From positions 124,001-188,000 of the forward strand of contig NZ_BMRZ01000010.1 in NCBI RefSeq assembly GCF_014648895.1: a stretch of 64,000 nt of DNA, written 5' to 3'. Made by a program: the position numbers and the translations under genes. The stretch is from Streptomyces tanashiensis (GTDB taxonomy: Bacteria > Actinomycetota > Actinomycetes > Streptomycetales > Streptomycetaceae). The notes beneath the pieces are model-generated. The model was not told where the DNA came from. It worked only from the letters and a program-made list of their open reading frames with translations, and made no database searches. Numbering within the stretch: position 1 is the stretch's first letter; the number at the start of each line of letters is the position of its first letter. Below are positions 8,493 to 16,393 of the stretch, in pieces.

Positions 8493-9088
8493 CAGCGCGT
8501 GGGCGCGGCGGTCGCCGCGATGGCTTCGGAGAGGGCCTGGGCGAAGGCGAGCGTCTGGCGGACGGTGTCCGGACCGTCGCCGGCCTCGCTCACCCGCAGG
8601 CTGAGGTCGTCGGCGGTGGCGTTGCCGGTGTAGCCGTGGTCGGCGTCGCAGTTGGCGTCGCCGCAGGCGGCGGGCTCCAGGTCGATGCGGGAGACGGCGC
8701 CCCAGCCGATGGTGAGGACCACTTCGCGGGGAAGCGTCCCCGGCGTGTACGACTCGGGGTTGGCGACCACGCGGCTGACGACCACCGACGAGATCCGGTC
8801 GAGCTTCACGGACTCGGTGGACGTCGTGGCGTACGGGGTCGGGGAGCTCGTGTCGGCGGCCTGCTCGTCGGTGTGGCTGACGATGAAGCGGTGCGGCGTC
8901 AGGACGAGGACGGTGACGTGGCGCCGGACCTCGTTCGCATCGAAGGTGGTCTCCTGGTGGACCACGTACGACGCGACGGCCTCGCCGCCGACGGCGGCCT
9001 CCACCGCCTCGGCCACGAGGGCCGGGTAGTAGCCGCTGCGCTCGATCGCCGCGCGCAGCCCCTGGGTCGTCGTACCGCTCTTTGCCAT
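8492..9088 (-). CDS. DUF5998-type conserved actinobacterial protein
   Basis: The protein has 198 residues and I recognise no catalytic motif. It begins MAKSGTTTQGLRAAIERSGYYPALVAEAVEAAV, and its central beta-rich part includes TVLVLTPHRFIVSHTDE and a cysteine pair in AACGDANCDADHGY. This resembles the actinomycete family DUF5998. The gene is translationally coupled to the downstream phosphatase by a TGATG junction, so the two products probably work together. A TAGGAT hexamer ends 7 bases before the ATG with no ribosome site between, suggesting a leaderless transcript. Function unknown. Confidence 0.75.
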   Translation of the reverse strand: MAKSGTTTQGLRAAIERSGYYPALVAEAVEAAVGGEAVASYVVHQETTFDANEVRRHVTVLVLTPHRFIVSHTDEQAADTSSPTPYATTSTESVKLDRISSVVVSRVVANPESYTPGTLPREVVLTIGWGAVSRIDLEPAACGDANCDADHGYTGNATADDLSLRVSEAGDGPDTVRQTLAFAQALSEAIAATAAPTR

Positions 9089-9095
9089 GGGCTCT

Positions 9096-9101
9096 ATCCT
9101 A
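9096..9101 (-). promoter_or_regulatory. Candidate -10 element of a leaderless promoter for the DUF5998 gene
   Basis: The minus strand reads TAGGAT, a good HrdB-type -10 hexamer, with AGAGCCC before the ATG at 9088. That spacing would place the first transcribed base at or next to the A of ATG, and no Shine-Dalgarno is present. The -35 region is not well matched. Confidence 0.45.
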
Positions 9102-9103
9102 CG

Positions 9104-9127
9104 GGGCCTGGGTGCCCCCTCAGGCCC
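9104..9127 (-). terminator. Hairpin downstream of pat
   Basis: GGGCCTG (9104-9110) pairs with CAGGCCC (9121-9127) across a 10-base loop, directly after the pat stop codon. No U-tract follows. It is a weak candidate compared with other hairpins in the window. Confidence 0.4.
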
Positions 9128-9128
9128 G

Positions 9129-12100
9129 TCAGTAACGCGGCAGGCTCCGCGGCCCGAGGTCGGTGCGGGGCGGGGGCGGGGCGAGCCGGACGGTCGCGCC
9201 GAGCACGGAGAGCCCGCGCGGTGCCACGACCACGGGCTCCAAGGAGACGGCGACCACCTCGGGGTGGTCGTCGACGAGGCGGGAGACCCGCAGCAGGAGC
9301 TCCTCCAGGGCCGGGGTGTCGACGGGGGCGGAGCCCCGCCAGCCGAAGAGCAGCGGGGCGGTGCGCAGGGAGCGGATGAGCTCGGCGGCGTCCCGGTCCG
9401 TGGCCGGAACCAGCCGGTGGGCCGTGTCGCCGAGCAGTTCGGAGGCCGCGCCCGAGAGGCCGAAGGAGAGGACGGCGCCGACGGCCGTGTCGATCGCGGA
9501 GCGGACGACGGTGTCGACGCCCCGGGGGACCATCGCCTGGACGACCGGCTGGAGCTCCTCCGCCTTGCCGAGGACCTCGGTCAGCTCGGCGTACGCCGTG
9601 CGGAGCTGCTCCTCGGTGGCGAGGTCGAGCCGGACGCCGCCGAGGTCGGGGCGGTGGCGCAGATGGGGCGCGGTCGTCTTGAGCGCGACGGGGTAGCCGA
9701 GCCGGCCGGCGGCCGCGACGGCGGCGTCGGGCGTGGGCGCGGGGAGGGTCGGCAGGACGGTGATCCCGTACCGGGCGAGCAGCGCCCCGGCCTCCTCGGT
9801 GTCGAGGGTCACACCGCGGGTGTCCGCGCCGTCGCCGCCCAGGACCCCCTCGATGAGCGCGGCGGCGCCGGCCTCGTCGATGTCCTCGTACTCGGGCACC
9901 CGCCCGGGCTCGGCGGCCTGTCGCCGCCACTGCCCGTACCGCACGGCCTCGGCGAGGGCCCGCACGGCGCGCTCGGCGGCGGGGTAGGCGGGGATGGTGG
10001 CCGGCTGCGCGGGAAGGGCGGGCGGCTGTACGGATGTGGCGGCCGGCTGTACGGATGTGGCGGCCGGCTGTACGGGGGTGTTGCCTGGCTGTACGGGCGG
10101 GGTGGTGCCCGGCTGTACGGATGTGGCGGCCGGCTGTACCCGGGTGGTGCCTGGCTGTACGGGGGTCGTGGCCGGTTGAACGGCTGGCGCGGCCGGCTGT
10201 ACGGGCGAGGTGCCCGCGGCCGGCCCCGCAGGGGGAACGGGGCGTGGCGCGCTCGCGGATCCGGCCGCGCCCCCCGGTCCGGCGGCGGGCCCCGCAGGAG
10301 CACCGGGTCCGGGCGGAGTCGCGCCGGAACGGTTCTCCGGGGTGACGGCACCGCGGTCCGCCCCGGCCGGCCGGGTGCTCGTCGCCACCGCGAGGGCCTC
10401 CGCGAGGCCGCCCATCTCGACGTGGACGACGACGACCGGCTTCGTCGGCGCGGGCGCGGAGGCGACGGCCTCGCGGAGGGCGGCCGCGAGCACCTCGCCG
10501 TCGCCGAACTCGGTGGCCCCGTCCTCGCCGACCCACGGGATCGCGTTGACGACGACCGCGTCGGAGGTCTCGTCCGCGAGCGCCGCCGCCAGCGCGTCCC
10601 GGAAGTCCGCCGGGACCGCCGCCGTCGTCAGGTCGAGCGGCCGCAGCGGGCGCAGCCCCTCGGTGAGGCAGGCGTCGTACGTGAGGAGGCCGAGCGACTC
10701 GGAGTTGCCAAGGATCGCGACCCGGGGTCCTGCGGGCAGCGGCTGGGCGGCGAGGAGCAGTCCGGCGTCGACGAGCTCGGTGACGGTGTCGACGCGGATC
10801 ACCCCGGCCTGCCGGAGCAGCGCGGAGACCGTGGCGTGCGGGATGCGGGTGACCGGCACCCGGTGGCCGGGCGGGGCGCTGCCGCTGTGGCGGGCGCCCT
10901 TGACGACCACGACCGGCTTGACGGCGGCGGTGCGGCGGGCGAGCCGGGTGAACTTCCGGGGGTTGCCGATCGACTCCAGGTAGAGGAGGACGACGTCGGT
11001 GCCGGGGTCGTCGTACCAGTGCTGGAGGAAGTCGTTGCCGGAGACGTCGGCGCGGTTGCCGGCCGAGATGAAGGAGGAGAGGCCCGCGCCCCGCCGGTGC
11101 AGTCCGGCGAGCAGGGCGATGCCGATGGCGCCGGACTGGGTGAAGAGCCCGATCCGCCCGGCGGCCGGCATCTGCGGCGCGAGCGAGGCGTTGAGCCGGA
11201 CGTCGTCGGCGGTGTTGATGATGCCGAAGGCGTTGGGGCCGATGATCCGCATGCCGTACGAGCGGGCCTGGCGTACGAGCTCGCGCTGGCGTTCGCGGCC
11301 CGCGGCACCGCTCTCGGCGTATCCGGCGGACAGCACGACGAGTCCGCGCACCCCGTGCTCGCCGCAGTCCGCGACGACCTCGGGCACCCGCTCGGCGGGG
11401 ACGGCGACGACGGCCAGGTCCACGGGCTCGCCGATGGCGCCGACGGAGGGGTGGGCGGGGACGCCGTCGAGCTCCGTCTCCCCGGCGAGCGCGGCGTTCA
11501 CCGCGTACACCCGTCCGGTGAAGCCGGCTCCGAGGAGGTTGCGGAGCACGGTCCGGCCGACGCCTCCCGGTGCGCGTCCGGCGCCGACGACCGCGACGGA
11601 TCCGGGGGTGAGGAGCCGCTGCACGGAGCGCGCCTCGGCGCGCTGCTCCCGCGCGCGCTGGACGGCGAGGGAGCGGTCGGTGGGTTCGAGGTCCAGGTGG
11701 AGCCGGACGGAGCCGTCCTCGAAACTGCGCTTCTGGGTGTAGCCCGCGTCGGTGAAGACCTTGATCATCTTCGTGTTGGCGGGAAGCACCTCGGCGGCGA
11801 AGCGCCGGATGTCCCGCTCGCGCGCGACCGCGGCGATGTGTTCGAGGAGGGCGGAGGCGACGCCCCGCCCCTGGTGCGCGTCCTGGACGAGGAAGGCGAC
11901 CTCGGCCTCGTCGGCCGGGAACGAGGCGGGCAGCCCCTGGTCGTTGATGCGGTCGTAGCGCACGGTGGCGATGAACTCGCCGCCGACGGTCGCCGCCAGC
12001 CCGACCCGGTCCACGAAGTCGTGGTGGGTGAAGCGGTGGACGTCCTTGGCGGACAGGCGCGGGTAGGGGGCGAAGAAGCGGTAGTACTTCGACTCGTCCG

Positions 12101-12290
12101 AGACCTGCTCGTAGAAGCTGACGAGCCGGTCGGCGTCGTCGGCGGTGATGGGCCTGATGCGCGCGGTGCCGCCGTCGCGGAGCACCACGTCCGCCTCCCA
12201 GTGATCGGGATAGGCGTGCTCCGGTGGCGCCGGCCGCGCCGGTGAGGCCGGTGCTTCCGCCGCTTCCGAGTGCTCCGACGCGCTCTGCAT
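9129..12290 (-). CDS. pat: Pat-type protein: N-terminal GNAT acetyltransferase fused to acyl-CoA-synthetase (ADP-forming)-like domains
   Basis: The 1053-residue protein has three visible parts. Residues about 30-200 form a GNAT domain (LRDGGTARIRPITADDADRL; acetyl-CoA loop VQDAHQGRGVASALLEHI). From about 225 a CoA-binding Rossmann domain and a succinyl-CoA-ligase-like flavodoxin fold follow (SVAVVGAGR, IIGPNAFGIINT, GLFTQSGAIG). From about 830 there is an ATP-grasp-like domain (EEAGALLARYGI, YPVALKT). The SHTGA phosphohistidine loop of true ADP-forming synthetases is replaced by PPGHRVPVTR. Proteins of this type are protein lysine acetyltransferases that regulate acyl-CoA synthetases; in Streptomyces the GNAT is N-terminal, unlike enteric PatZ. 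Between the domains lies a Pro/Ala/Gly linker with a 21-bp-based VQP repeat. It is divergent from ptsH. Confidence 0.85.
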   Translation of the reverse strand: MQSASEHSEAAEAPASPARPAPPEHAYPDHWEADVVLRDGGTARIRPITADDADRLVSFYEQVSDESKYYRFFAPYPRLSAKDVHRFTHHDFVDRVGLAATVGGEFIATVRYDRINDQGLPASFPADEAEVAFLVQDAHQGRGVASALLEHIAAVARERDIRRFAAEVLPANTKMIKVFTDAGYTQKRSFEDGSVRLHLDLEPTDRSLAVQRAREQRAEARSVQRLLTPGSVAVVGAGRAPGGVGRTVLRNLLGAGFTGRVYAVNAALAGETELDGVPAHPSVGAIGEPVDLAVVAVPAERVPEVVADCGEHGVRGLVVLSAGYAESGAAGRERQRELVRQARSYGMRIIGPNAFGIINTADDVRLNASLAPQMPAAGRIGLFTQSGAIGIALLAGLHRRGAGLSSFISAGNRADVSGNDFLQHWYDDPGTDVVLLYLESIGNPRKFTRLARRTAAVKPVVVVKGARHSGSAPPGHRVPVTRIPHATVSALLRQAGVIRVDTVTELVDAGLLLAAQPLPAGPRVAILGNSESLGLLTYDACLTEGLRPLRPLDLTTAAVPADFRDALAAALADETSDAVVVNAIPWVGEDGATEFGDGEVLAAALREAVASAPAPTKPVVVVHVEMGGLAEALAVATSTRPAGADRGAVTPENRSGATPPGPGAPAGPAAGPGGAAGSASAPRPVPPAGPAAGTSPVQPAAPAVQPATTPVQPGTTRVQPAATSVQPGTTPPVQPGNTPVQPAATSVQPAATSVQPPALPAQPATIPAYPAAERAVRALAEAVRYGQWRRQAAEPGRVPEYEDIDEAGAAALIEGVLGGDGADTRGVTLDTEEAGALLARYGITVLPTLPAPTPDAAVAAAGRLGYPVALKTTAPHLRHRPDLGGVRLDLATEEQLRTAYAELTEVLGKAEELQPVVQAMVPRGVDTVVRSAIDTAVGAVLSFGLSGAASELLGDTAHRLVPATDRDAAELIRSLRTAPLLFGWRGSAPVDTPALEELLLRVSRLVDDHPEVVAVSLEPVVVAPRGLSVLGATVRLAPPPPRTDLGPRSLPRY
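10005..10215 (-). repeat. In-frame 21-bp minisatellite encoding VQP heptads inside pat
   Basis: The plus strand repeats variants of GGCTGTACGGATGTGGCGGCC about ten times, translated on the minus strand as VQPAATS, VQPGTTP, VQPATTP and similar. Nine VQP and one AQP triplets fall at about residues 693-768 of Pat, between the CoA-binding half and the ATP-grasp half. Copy number is likely to vary between strains. Confidence 0.85.
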
Positions 12291-12482
12291 GGGCTCAGCC
12301 TAGGGGGTGTCCTGTCGACGAGCCCGGCCTGATCCGCAAGACGCCCCCGACGGCCGCGACACGACTGCGGCACCGGTCGCGCGGCAGGTGTGCGCGATGC
12401 AAGGTGTTGCAAGGTAGGGAGGGCCGAAGGGCGGTCCGATCCGGGCCGAAGGTCGGCGCGAGCACCGCGCAACCCGTGAGAG

Positions 12483-12498
12483 ACTGGTCTAGACAACC
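12483..12498 (+). promoter_or_regulatory. DasR-responsive element (dre) upstream of ptsH
   Basis: The 16-mer ACTGGTCTAGACAACC matches the dre consensus (ACTGGTCTAGACCACT-like) with the complete TGGTCTAGACA core. It lies 26 bases before the ptsH start. DasR, the GntR-family GlcNAc regulator, is known to bind such a site upstream of ptsH in S. coelicolor. Control of ptsH by amino sugars is therefore expected here. Confidence 0.85.
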
Positions 12499-12523
12499 CG
12501 CTTGAGACTTGAAGGGCAACACC

Positions 12524-12805
12524 ATGGCTGAGCGCCGCGTCAACGTCGGCTGGGCCGAGGGCCTGCACGCCCGCCCCGCGTCCATCTTCGTCCGTGCCGC
12601 CACGGCTTCCGGCGTGCCGGTGACGATCGCCAAGTCCGACGGCACGCCCGTGAACGCCGCCTCCATGCTCGCGGTGCTCGGCCTGGGCGCGCAGGGCGGC
12701 GAGGAGATCGTTCTCGCCTCGGAGGCCGACGGCGCCGAGGCCGCGCTCGACCGCCTGGCGAAGCTCGTCGCCGAGGGCCTGGACGAGCTGCCCGAGACCG
12801 TCTGA
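12524..12805 (+). CDS. ptsH: Phosphocarrier protein HPr of the PTS
   Basis: This 93-residue protein has the usual HPr length. The phosphorylated His15 sits in GLHARPAS at the N-terminus, and a regulatory-serine-type position occurs as Ser47 in NAASMLAVLGLGAQ. HPr passes phosphate from enzyme I to sugar-specific EIIA proteins, in Streptomyces chiefly for N-acetylglucosamine and fructose. I chose the ATG at 12524 (MAERRVNVGW) rather than an in-frame TTG at 12509 because AAGGGC lies just upstream and the fold starts there. A dre site precedes it and a perfect-arm hairpin follows it. It is monocistronic and divergent from pat. Confidence 0.97.
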   Translation: MAERRVNVGWAEGLHARPASIFVRAATASGVPVTIAKSDGTPVNAASMLAVLGLGAQGGEEIVLASEADGAEAALDRLAKLVAEGLDELPETV

Positions 12806-12822
12806 TCCGGTCCCCCGCACGA

Positions 12823-12864
12823 CGAATGGCCCGGCCGCCGGAATTCCGGCGGCCGGGCCATTCG
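12823..12864 (+). terminator. Perfect-palindrome terminator after ptsH
   Basis: A 42-base perfect palindrome centred on GAATTC (arms of up to 21 bases) follows the ptsH stop by 17 bases and ends in CTTTTC. It also faces the 3' end of the minus-strand GntR gene, so it may stop transcription in both directions. Confidence 0.9.
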
Positions 12865-12973
12865 CTTTTCCCGAGCCCCTGCCCCCGCTCAGCGCGAAAA
12901 GGATTTCGGGCAGCACGAAAAACCCGGAGCGAATGCCGGGTCGAATACGTGTTCTTTGTATACGGTGTGCGCG

Positions 12974-13657
12974 TTAATTCCGGGCACTCGCCGTGTTGAC
13001 GGCATGTTGCGAAACCCTCACACGGCCGCGCTCCGGCCTTTTCAGCCGGTGCAGCGACAGCGAGCGCTCCGCGTGCAGCGCGGTCAGCGCCCTCGCCCGC
13101 TCGGCGTCGCCGCGCGCCACGGCGTCCACGATCGCGCCGTGCTCCGCCCAGGCCTCCACCGGCTGGGCGGGCTGGTCCACCACGTGCGTCCAGGCGATCT
13201 TGTGCCGCAGCTGGGTGAGCAGCGCCGTCAGGGCCGGGCTCCCGGAGGCCTGCGCGAGCGTCTCGTGGAACCAGCCGCCGAGCGAGCGCAGGTCCTCGCC
13301 CTGGCCGCGCCTGGCCCGCTCCTGGCCCAGCCTGACCAGGCCGCGCAGCACCTTGAGGTGGGCCTCGGTGCGCCGCTGCGCGGCCCGGGCCGCCCCCAGC
13401 GGTTCGAGCAGCGCCCGCATGTCGAGCAGATCGGCCGCCTCCTGCTCGGTCGGCTCGGCGACATGGGCGCCCGCGTGGCGCCGGGTGACGACGAAGCCCT
13501 CGGACTCCAGGGTGCGCAGCGCCTCGCGGACCGGGACGCGGGAGACCCCGTACCGGCGGGCGAGCTGCTCCTCGGTCAGCCGACCGCCCCGCTCGAACAC
13601 GCCGGAGACGATGTCGTCCCGGATCGCCGTGCATACCGAGTGCGCGGGAATGCGCAT
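12974..13657 (-). CDS. GntR-family (FCD/FadR subgroup) regulator
   Basis: The 227-residue protein starts MRIPAHSVCTAIRDDIVSG, followed by the winged-helix core LTEEQLARRYGVSRVPVREALRTLESEGFV, the GntR signature. The C-terminal half (LDMRALLEPLGAARAA, WFHETLAQASGSPAL, HGAIVDAVARGDAERARAL) is the all-helical FCD ligand-binding domain with its usual metal-site positions. The ATG at 13657 has GGAGG 6 bases upstream; the frame is open much further upstream but lacks signals. It is convergent with ptsH. Its neighbours suggest a link to carbon metabolism, but the effector is unknown. Confidence 0.9.
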   Translation of the reverse strand: MRIPAHSVCTAIRDDIVSGVFERGGRLTEEQLARRYGVSRVPVREALRTLESEGFVVTRRHAGAHVAEPTEQEAADLLDMRALLEPLGAARAAQRRTEAHLKVLRGLVRLGQERARRGQGEDLRSLGGWFHETLAQASGSPALTALLTQLRHKIAWTHVVDQPAQPVEAWAEHGAIVDAVARGDAERARALTALHAERSLSLHRLKRPERGRVRVSQHAVNTASARN

Positions 13658-13788
13658 GTCCGACCTCCGCTTTGGTCCGCGCGAGTCAATTCGAGCGGCG
13701 CCTGTTCTGCGCCCGGTCTGCGACTCTATTGCAGCACGCCGGAATTTCCGATGCCCCAGCGGAATCCATGGCTGTCTTTTGGTCAGCG

Positions 13789-13821
13789 AAAAGCCCCGGC
13801 TCAGCACGAGCCGGGGCTTTT
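13789..13821 (-). terminator. Terminator downstream of the M23 peptidase gene
   Basis: AAAAGCCCCGGCTC (13789-13802) pairs with GAGCCGGGGCTTTT (13808-13821) around a 5-base loop. Read on the minus strand it ends in a U-rich tail, 26 bases after the peptidase stop codon. Confidence 0.88.
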
Positions 13822-13847
13822 GCGACGCGGTGCGCGGCGGGTCCGGG

Positions 13848-14618
13848 TCAGACGTTGACGCCGCGGGCGCGGAGGTACGCGACCGGGTTGATGTCCGAGC
13901 CGTACTCGGGGCTCGTGCGCGCCTCGAAGTGGAGGTGCGGGCCGGTGGAGTTGCCGGAGGAGCCCGAGACGCCGATCTGCTGGCCCGGCTCGACGGTCTG
14001 GCCGACGTAGACACCGATGGAGGAGAGGTGCCCGTACTGGGTGTACGTGCCGTCGTTCATCCGGATGACGATGTTGTTGCCGTACGCACCGCCCCAGCCG
14101 GCCTCGACGACGGTGCCGGAGCCGACGGAGACGACCCGGGAGCCGTAGGCGGCGTGGAAGTCGACGCCGGAGTGGCTGCCGGAGGACCAGAGCGAGCCGC
14201 CGGTCTTGTAGCCGGTGGAGACGTACGAGCCGGCCACGGGGAGCTGGAAGGAGGCCAGGCGGCGGCGCTCGGCCTCGCGGGCGGCGCGCTCGCGCTCCAG
14301 GCGGATCTCCTTGGCGCGGGCCTCGGCCTTGCGCTTCGCCTCGGCCTTGGCCTTCGCCTTGGCGATGGCCTCGACGGCCTCCTGCTCCTGGGCGGCGGCC
14401 TGGGCGTTGATCTTGTCCACGAGGGAGTCCTCGGCGATCACCTGGGTGAGGCCGGTGTCCTCGAGGGAGCGGTTGTCCGTGTCGGCGGCGAGCGCCGGGG
14501 AGGCCAGGGTTCCGATGACGCCGGCGCCGGCGAGCGTCGCCACGCCGGCGATGCCCACGCCGCGGCGCGCCATCCGGCTCGGACCACGATGCTTCCCGGT
14601 GGCACGGGTGAACGCCAT
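13848..14618 (-). CDS. Secreted M23 (LytM-type) peptidoglycan endopeptidase with coiled coil
   Basis: The 256-residue protein has a signal peptide with a basic n-region, a hydrophobic Ala/Gly core and a cleavage site near ALA-ADT at about residue 45. Residues about 75-125 form an Ala/Lys/Glu-rich coiled coil. The C-terminal LytM domain carries the zinc motifs H-x3-D in GSHSGVDFHA and HLHFE near the end, so it should be an active zinc endopeptidase cutting peptide cross-bridges in the wall. The last residues (INPVAYLRARGVNV) are typical. Expression is expected to depend on the c-di-AMP riboswitch in its 5' leader, as for other Streptomyces wall-lytic enzymes. Confidence 0.93.
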   Translation of the reverse strand: MAFTRATGKHRGPSRMARRGVGIAGVATLAGAGVIGTLASPALAADTDNRSLEDTGLTQVIAEDSLVDKINAQAAAQEQEAVEAIAKAKAKAEAKRKAEARAKEIRLERERAAREAERRRLASFQLPVAGSYVSTGYKTGGSLWSSGSHSGVDFHAAYGSRVVSVGSGTVVEAGWGGAYGNNIVIRMNDGTYTQYGHLSSIGVYVGQTVEPGQQIGVSGSSGNSTGPHLHFEARTSPEYGSDINPVAYLRARGVNV

Positions 14619-14644
14619 GTAGGGGCTGATCCTTTCCTTCCTTC

Positions 14645-14795
14645 TCGCCTACCGGGTTAGCTGACGGGTTCGGAGCAGGAAGGTCTCCTACGGGCCCCTC
14701 CGTCGAGACGAAGGCGTCCGATTCACCCCAGGGACTACGTGTGGGTCCCCGGCTCCCCAGGCTCGCGCCTGACGGGGACTCGGCGATGACTGTCC
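14645..14795 (-). ncRNA. ydaO-type cyclic di-AMP riboswitch in the leader of the M23 peptidase gene
   Basis: On the minus strand the leader contains, in order, GCCGAGTCCCCGTCAGGCG, GGGGAGCCGGGGACCCA, GGGGTGAATCGG and, near the 3' end, GAACCCGTCAGCTAACCCGG with TAGGCG following. The GGGGTGAATC and CCCGTCAGCTAACCCGGTAGGCG blocks are diagnostic of actinobacterial ydaO/c-di-AMP riboswitches, best known upstream of rpf and other wall hydrolase genes. The GAAGGAAAGGA ribosome site follows. Boundaries are approximate. Binding of c-di-AMP normally turns these genes off. Confidence 0.9.
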
Positions 14796-14937
14796 GATGC
14801 CGCGGCTGCGGCACGTGCAACTGACGAACAGCCGCCCCGACGCTATGCGGATCGTCTTTCAATCACCAACCAGACGCGTCTTTTGTAAGACATGCCACAG
14901 GGCAAACGATCACCCTTGACCGCAATCCGGACAAAGC

Positions 14938-14973
14938 GGAGGACCCCGACGGACGATGCCGTCGGGGTCCTCC
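14938..14973 (-). terminator. Terminator after the M16 operon
   Basis: GGAGGACCCCGACGG (14938-14952) pairs perfectly with CCGTCGGGGTCCTCC (14959-14973) around 6 bases. It lies 22 bases downstream of the second M16 gene stop. Confidence 0.88.
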
Positions 14974-14995
14974 CGTTGTCGCGTCGTGGCCGGAA

Positions 14996-16393
14996 TCAGC
15001 CGGTCACGACGGTCACTTCACCGATGCCGAGCGCACGCACCGGCTCCGCGATCTGCGCCGCGTCACCCACCAGCACGGTGACGAGCCGGTCCACCGGGAA
15101 GGCGCTGACCACGGCGGCCGTCGCCTCCACGGTCCCGGTCTCGGCCAGGCGCGCGTACAACTCGGCCTGGAAGTCGTCCGGGAGGTGCTGCTCCACCTGG
15201 TCGGCGAGCGTCCCGGCGACGGAGGCGGCCGTCTCGTACTTGAGGGGCGCCACCCCCACCAGGTTCTGCACGGCCGTCTCGCGCTCGGCGTCCGTGAGGC
15301 CCTCCGCGGCGAGGGTGCGCAGCACCTTCCACAGGTCCTCAAGTGCCGGGCCCGTGTTCGGGGTGTCGACGGATCCGCTGATGGCGAGCATCGAAGCGCC
15401 GTTGCCCCCGGCGTCCGAGCGAAGCACCTGGCCGAAGGCCCGCACGCCGTACGTGTAGCCCTTCTCCTCGCGCAGGACCCGGTCCAGACGCGAGGTCAGG
15501 GTGCCGCCCAGGCAGTACGTGCCGAGGACCTGGGCCGGCCAGACACGGTCGTGCCGGTCGGGGCCGATCCGGCCGATCAGCAGCTGCGTCTGAACGGCCC
15601 CGGGACGGTCCACGATGACGACCCGTCCGGTGTCGTCGGCGGTGATCGGAGGCATCGGGAGCGGCTCGGCCGGCTCACCGGTCCAGGCGCCCAGCGTCTC
15701 GGCCAGGACCTTGTCGAGGTCGACACCGGTGAGGTCGCCGACGACCACGGCGGTGCCCGTGCCGGGCCGGACGTGCGCCTCGTAGAAGGCGCGGACGGCG
15801 GCGGCGTCGATCGCGGCGACGGTCTCCTCGGTGCCCTGGCGCGGCCGGGACATCCGGGACTCGGCCGGGAAGAGCTCCTTGGAGAGCTGCTTGGCGGCGC
15901 GGCGGGCCGGGTTCGCCGTCTCGTGCGGGATCTCGTCGAGACGGTTCCGCACCAGGCGCTCGACCTCGGTGTCCAGGAACGCCGGGGCGATCAGGGCCTC
16001 GGAGAGCAGGCCGAGCGCCTTGGGCAGCCGGGAGACCGGGACCTCCAGGGAGACCCGTACGCCGGGGTGGTCGGCGTGCGCGTCGAGCGTGGCGCCGCAG
16101 CGCTCCAGCTCGGCCGCGAACTCCTCGGCGCTGTGCTGGTCGGTGCCCTCGGAGAGCGCGCGGGCCATGATCGTGGCGACGCCGTCGAGACCGGCGGGCT
16201 CCGCGTCCAGCGGGGCGGGCAGGAAGATCTCCACGGCGACGACCTGCTGGCCGGGGCGGTGGCTGGTGAGCACGGTCAGACCGTTGTCCAGCTTCCCGCG
16301 GTCCGGCTCCGGGAAGGCCCACGGCTTCGCGGTGCCCGGCTGGGGCTGCGGGTGGAAGTCCATGCTCGTCAAGGACACGGCGGCGTCGGTCAC
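14996..16393 (-). CDS. M16-family peptidase homologue lacking the zinc motif
   Basis: The 465-residue protein has the two-lobed M16 layout. The first lobe (KLDNGLTVLTSHRPGQQVVAVEIFLPA) lacks an HxxEH zinc site; the equivalent position reads GLDGVATIMARAL. The second lobe has the R/Y-type segment SRLDRVLREEKGYTYGV that M16 partner subunits use to complete the active site. This matches the non-catalytic subunit of a heterodimeric M16B peptidase. It starts with GTG overlapping the stop of the catalytic gene by 4 bases, so synthesis of the two subunits is coupled. The substrate is unknown. Confidence 0.88.
   Translation of the reverse strand: MTDAAVSLTSMDFHPQPQPGTAKPWAFPEPDRGKLDNGLTVLTSHRPGQQVVAVEIFLPAPLDAEPAGLDGVATIMARALSEGTDQHSAEEFAAELERCGATLDAHADHPGVRVSLEVPVSRLPKALGLLSEALIAPAFLDTEVERLVRNRLDEIPHETANPARRAAKQLSKELFPAESRMSRPRQGTEETVAAIDAAAVRAFYEAHVRPGTGTAVVVGDLTGVDLDKVLAETLGAWTGEPAEPLPMPPITADDTGRVVIVDRPGAVQTQLLIGRIGPDRHDRVWPAQVLGTYCLGGTLTSRLDRVLREEKGYTYGVRAFGQVLRSDAGGNGASMLAISGSVDTPNTGPALEDLWKVLRTLAAEGLTDAERETAVQNLVGVAPLKYETAASVAGTLADQVEQHLPDDFQAELYARLAETGTVEATAAVVSAFPVDRLVTVLVGDAAQIAEPVRALGIGEVTVVTG

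Noticed and set aside
9087..12245. A 1052-codon open frame on the plus strand antisense to pat
   Set aside because: High GC leaves stop codons rare in other frames. The composition is Gly/Arg/Val-rich without motifs, and the minus strand encodes clear GNAT and CoA-ligase domains.
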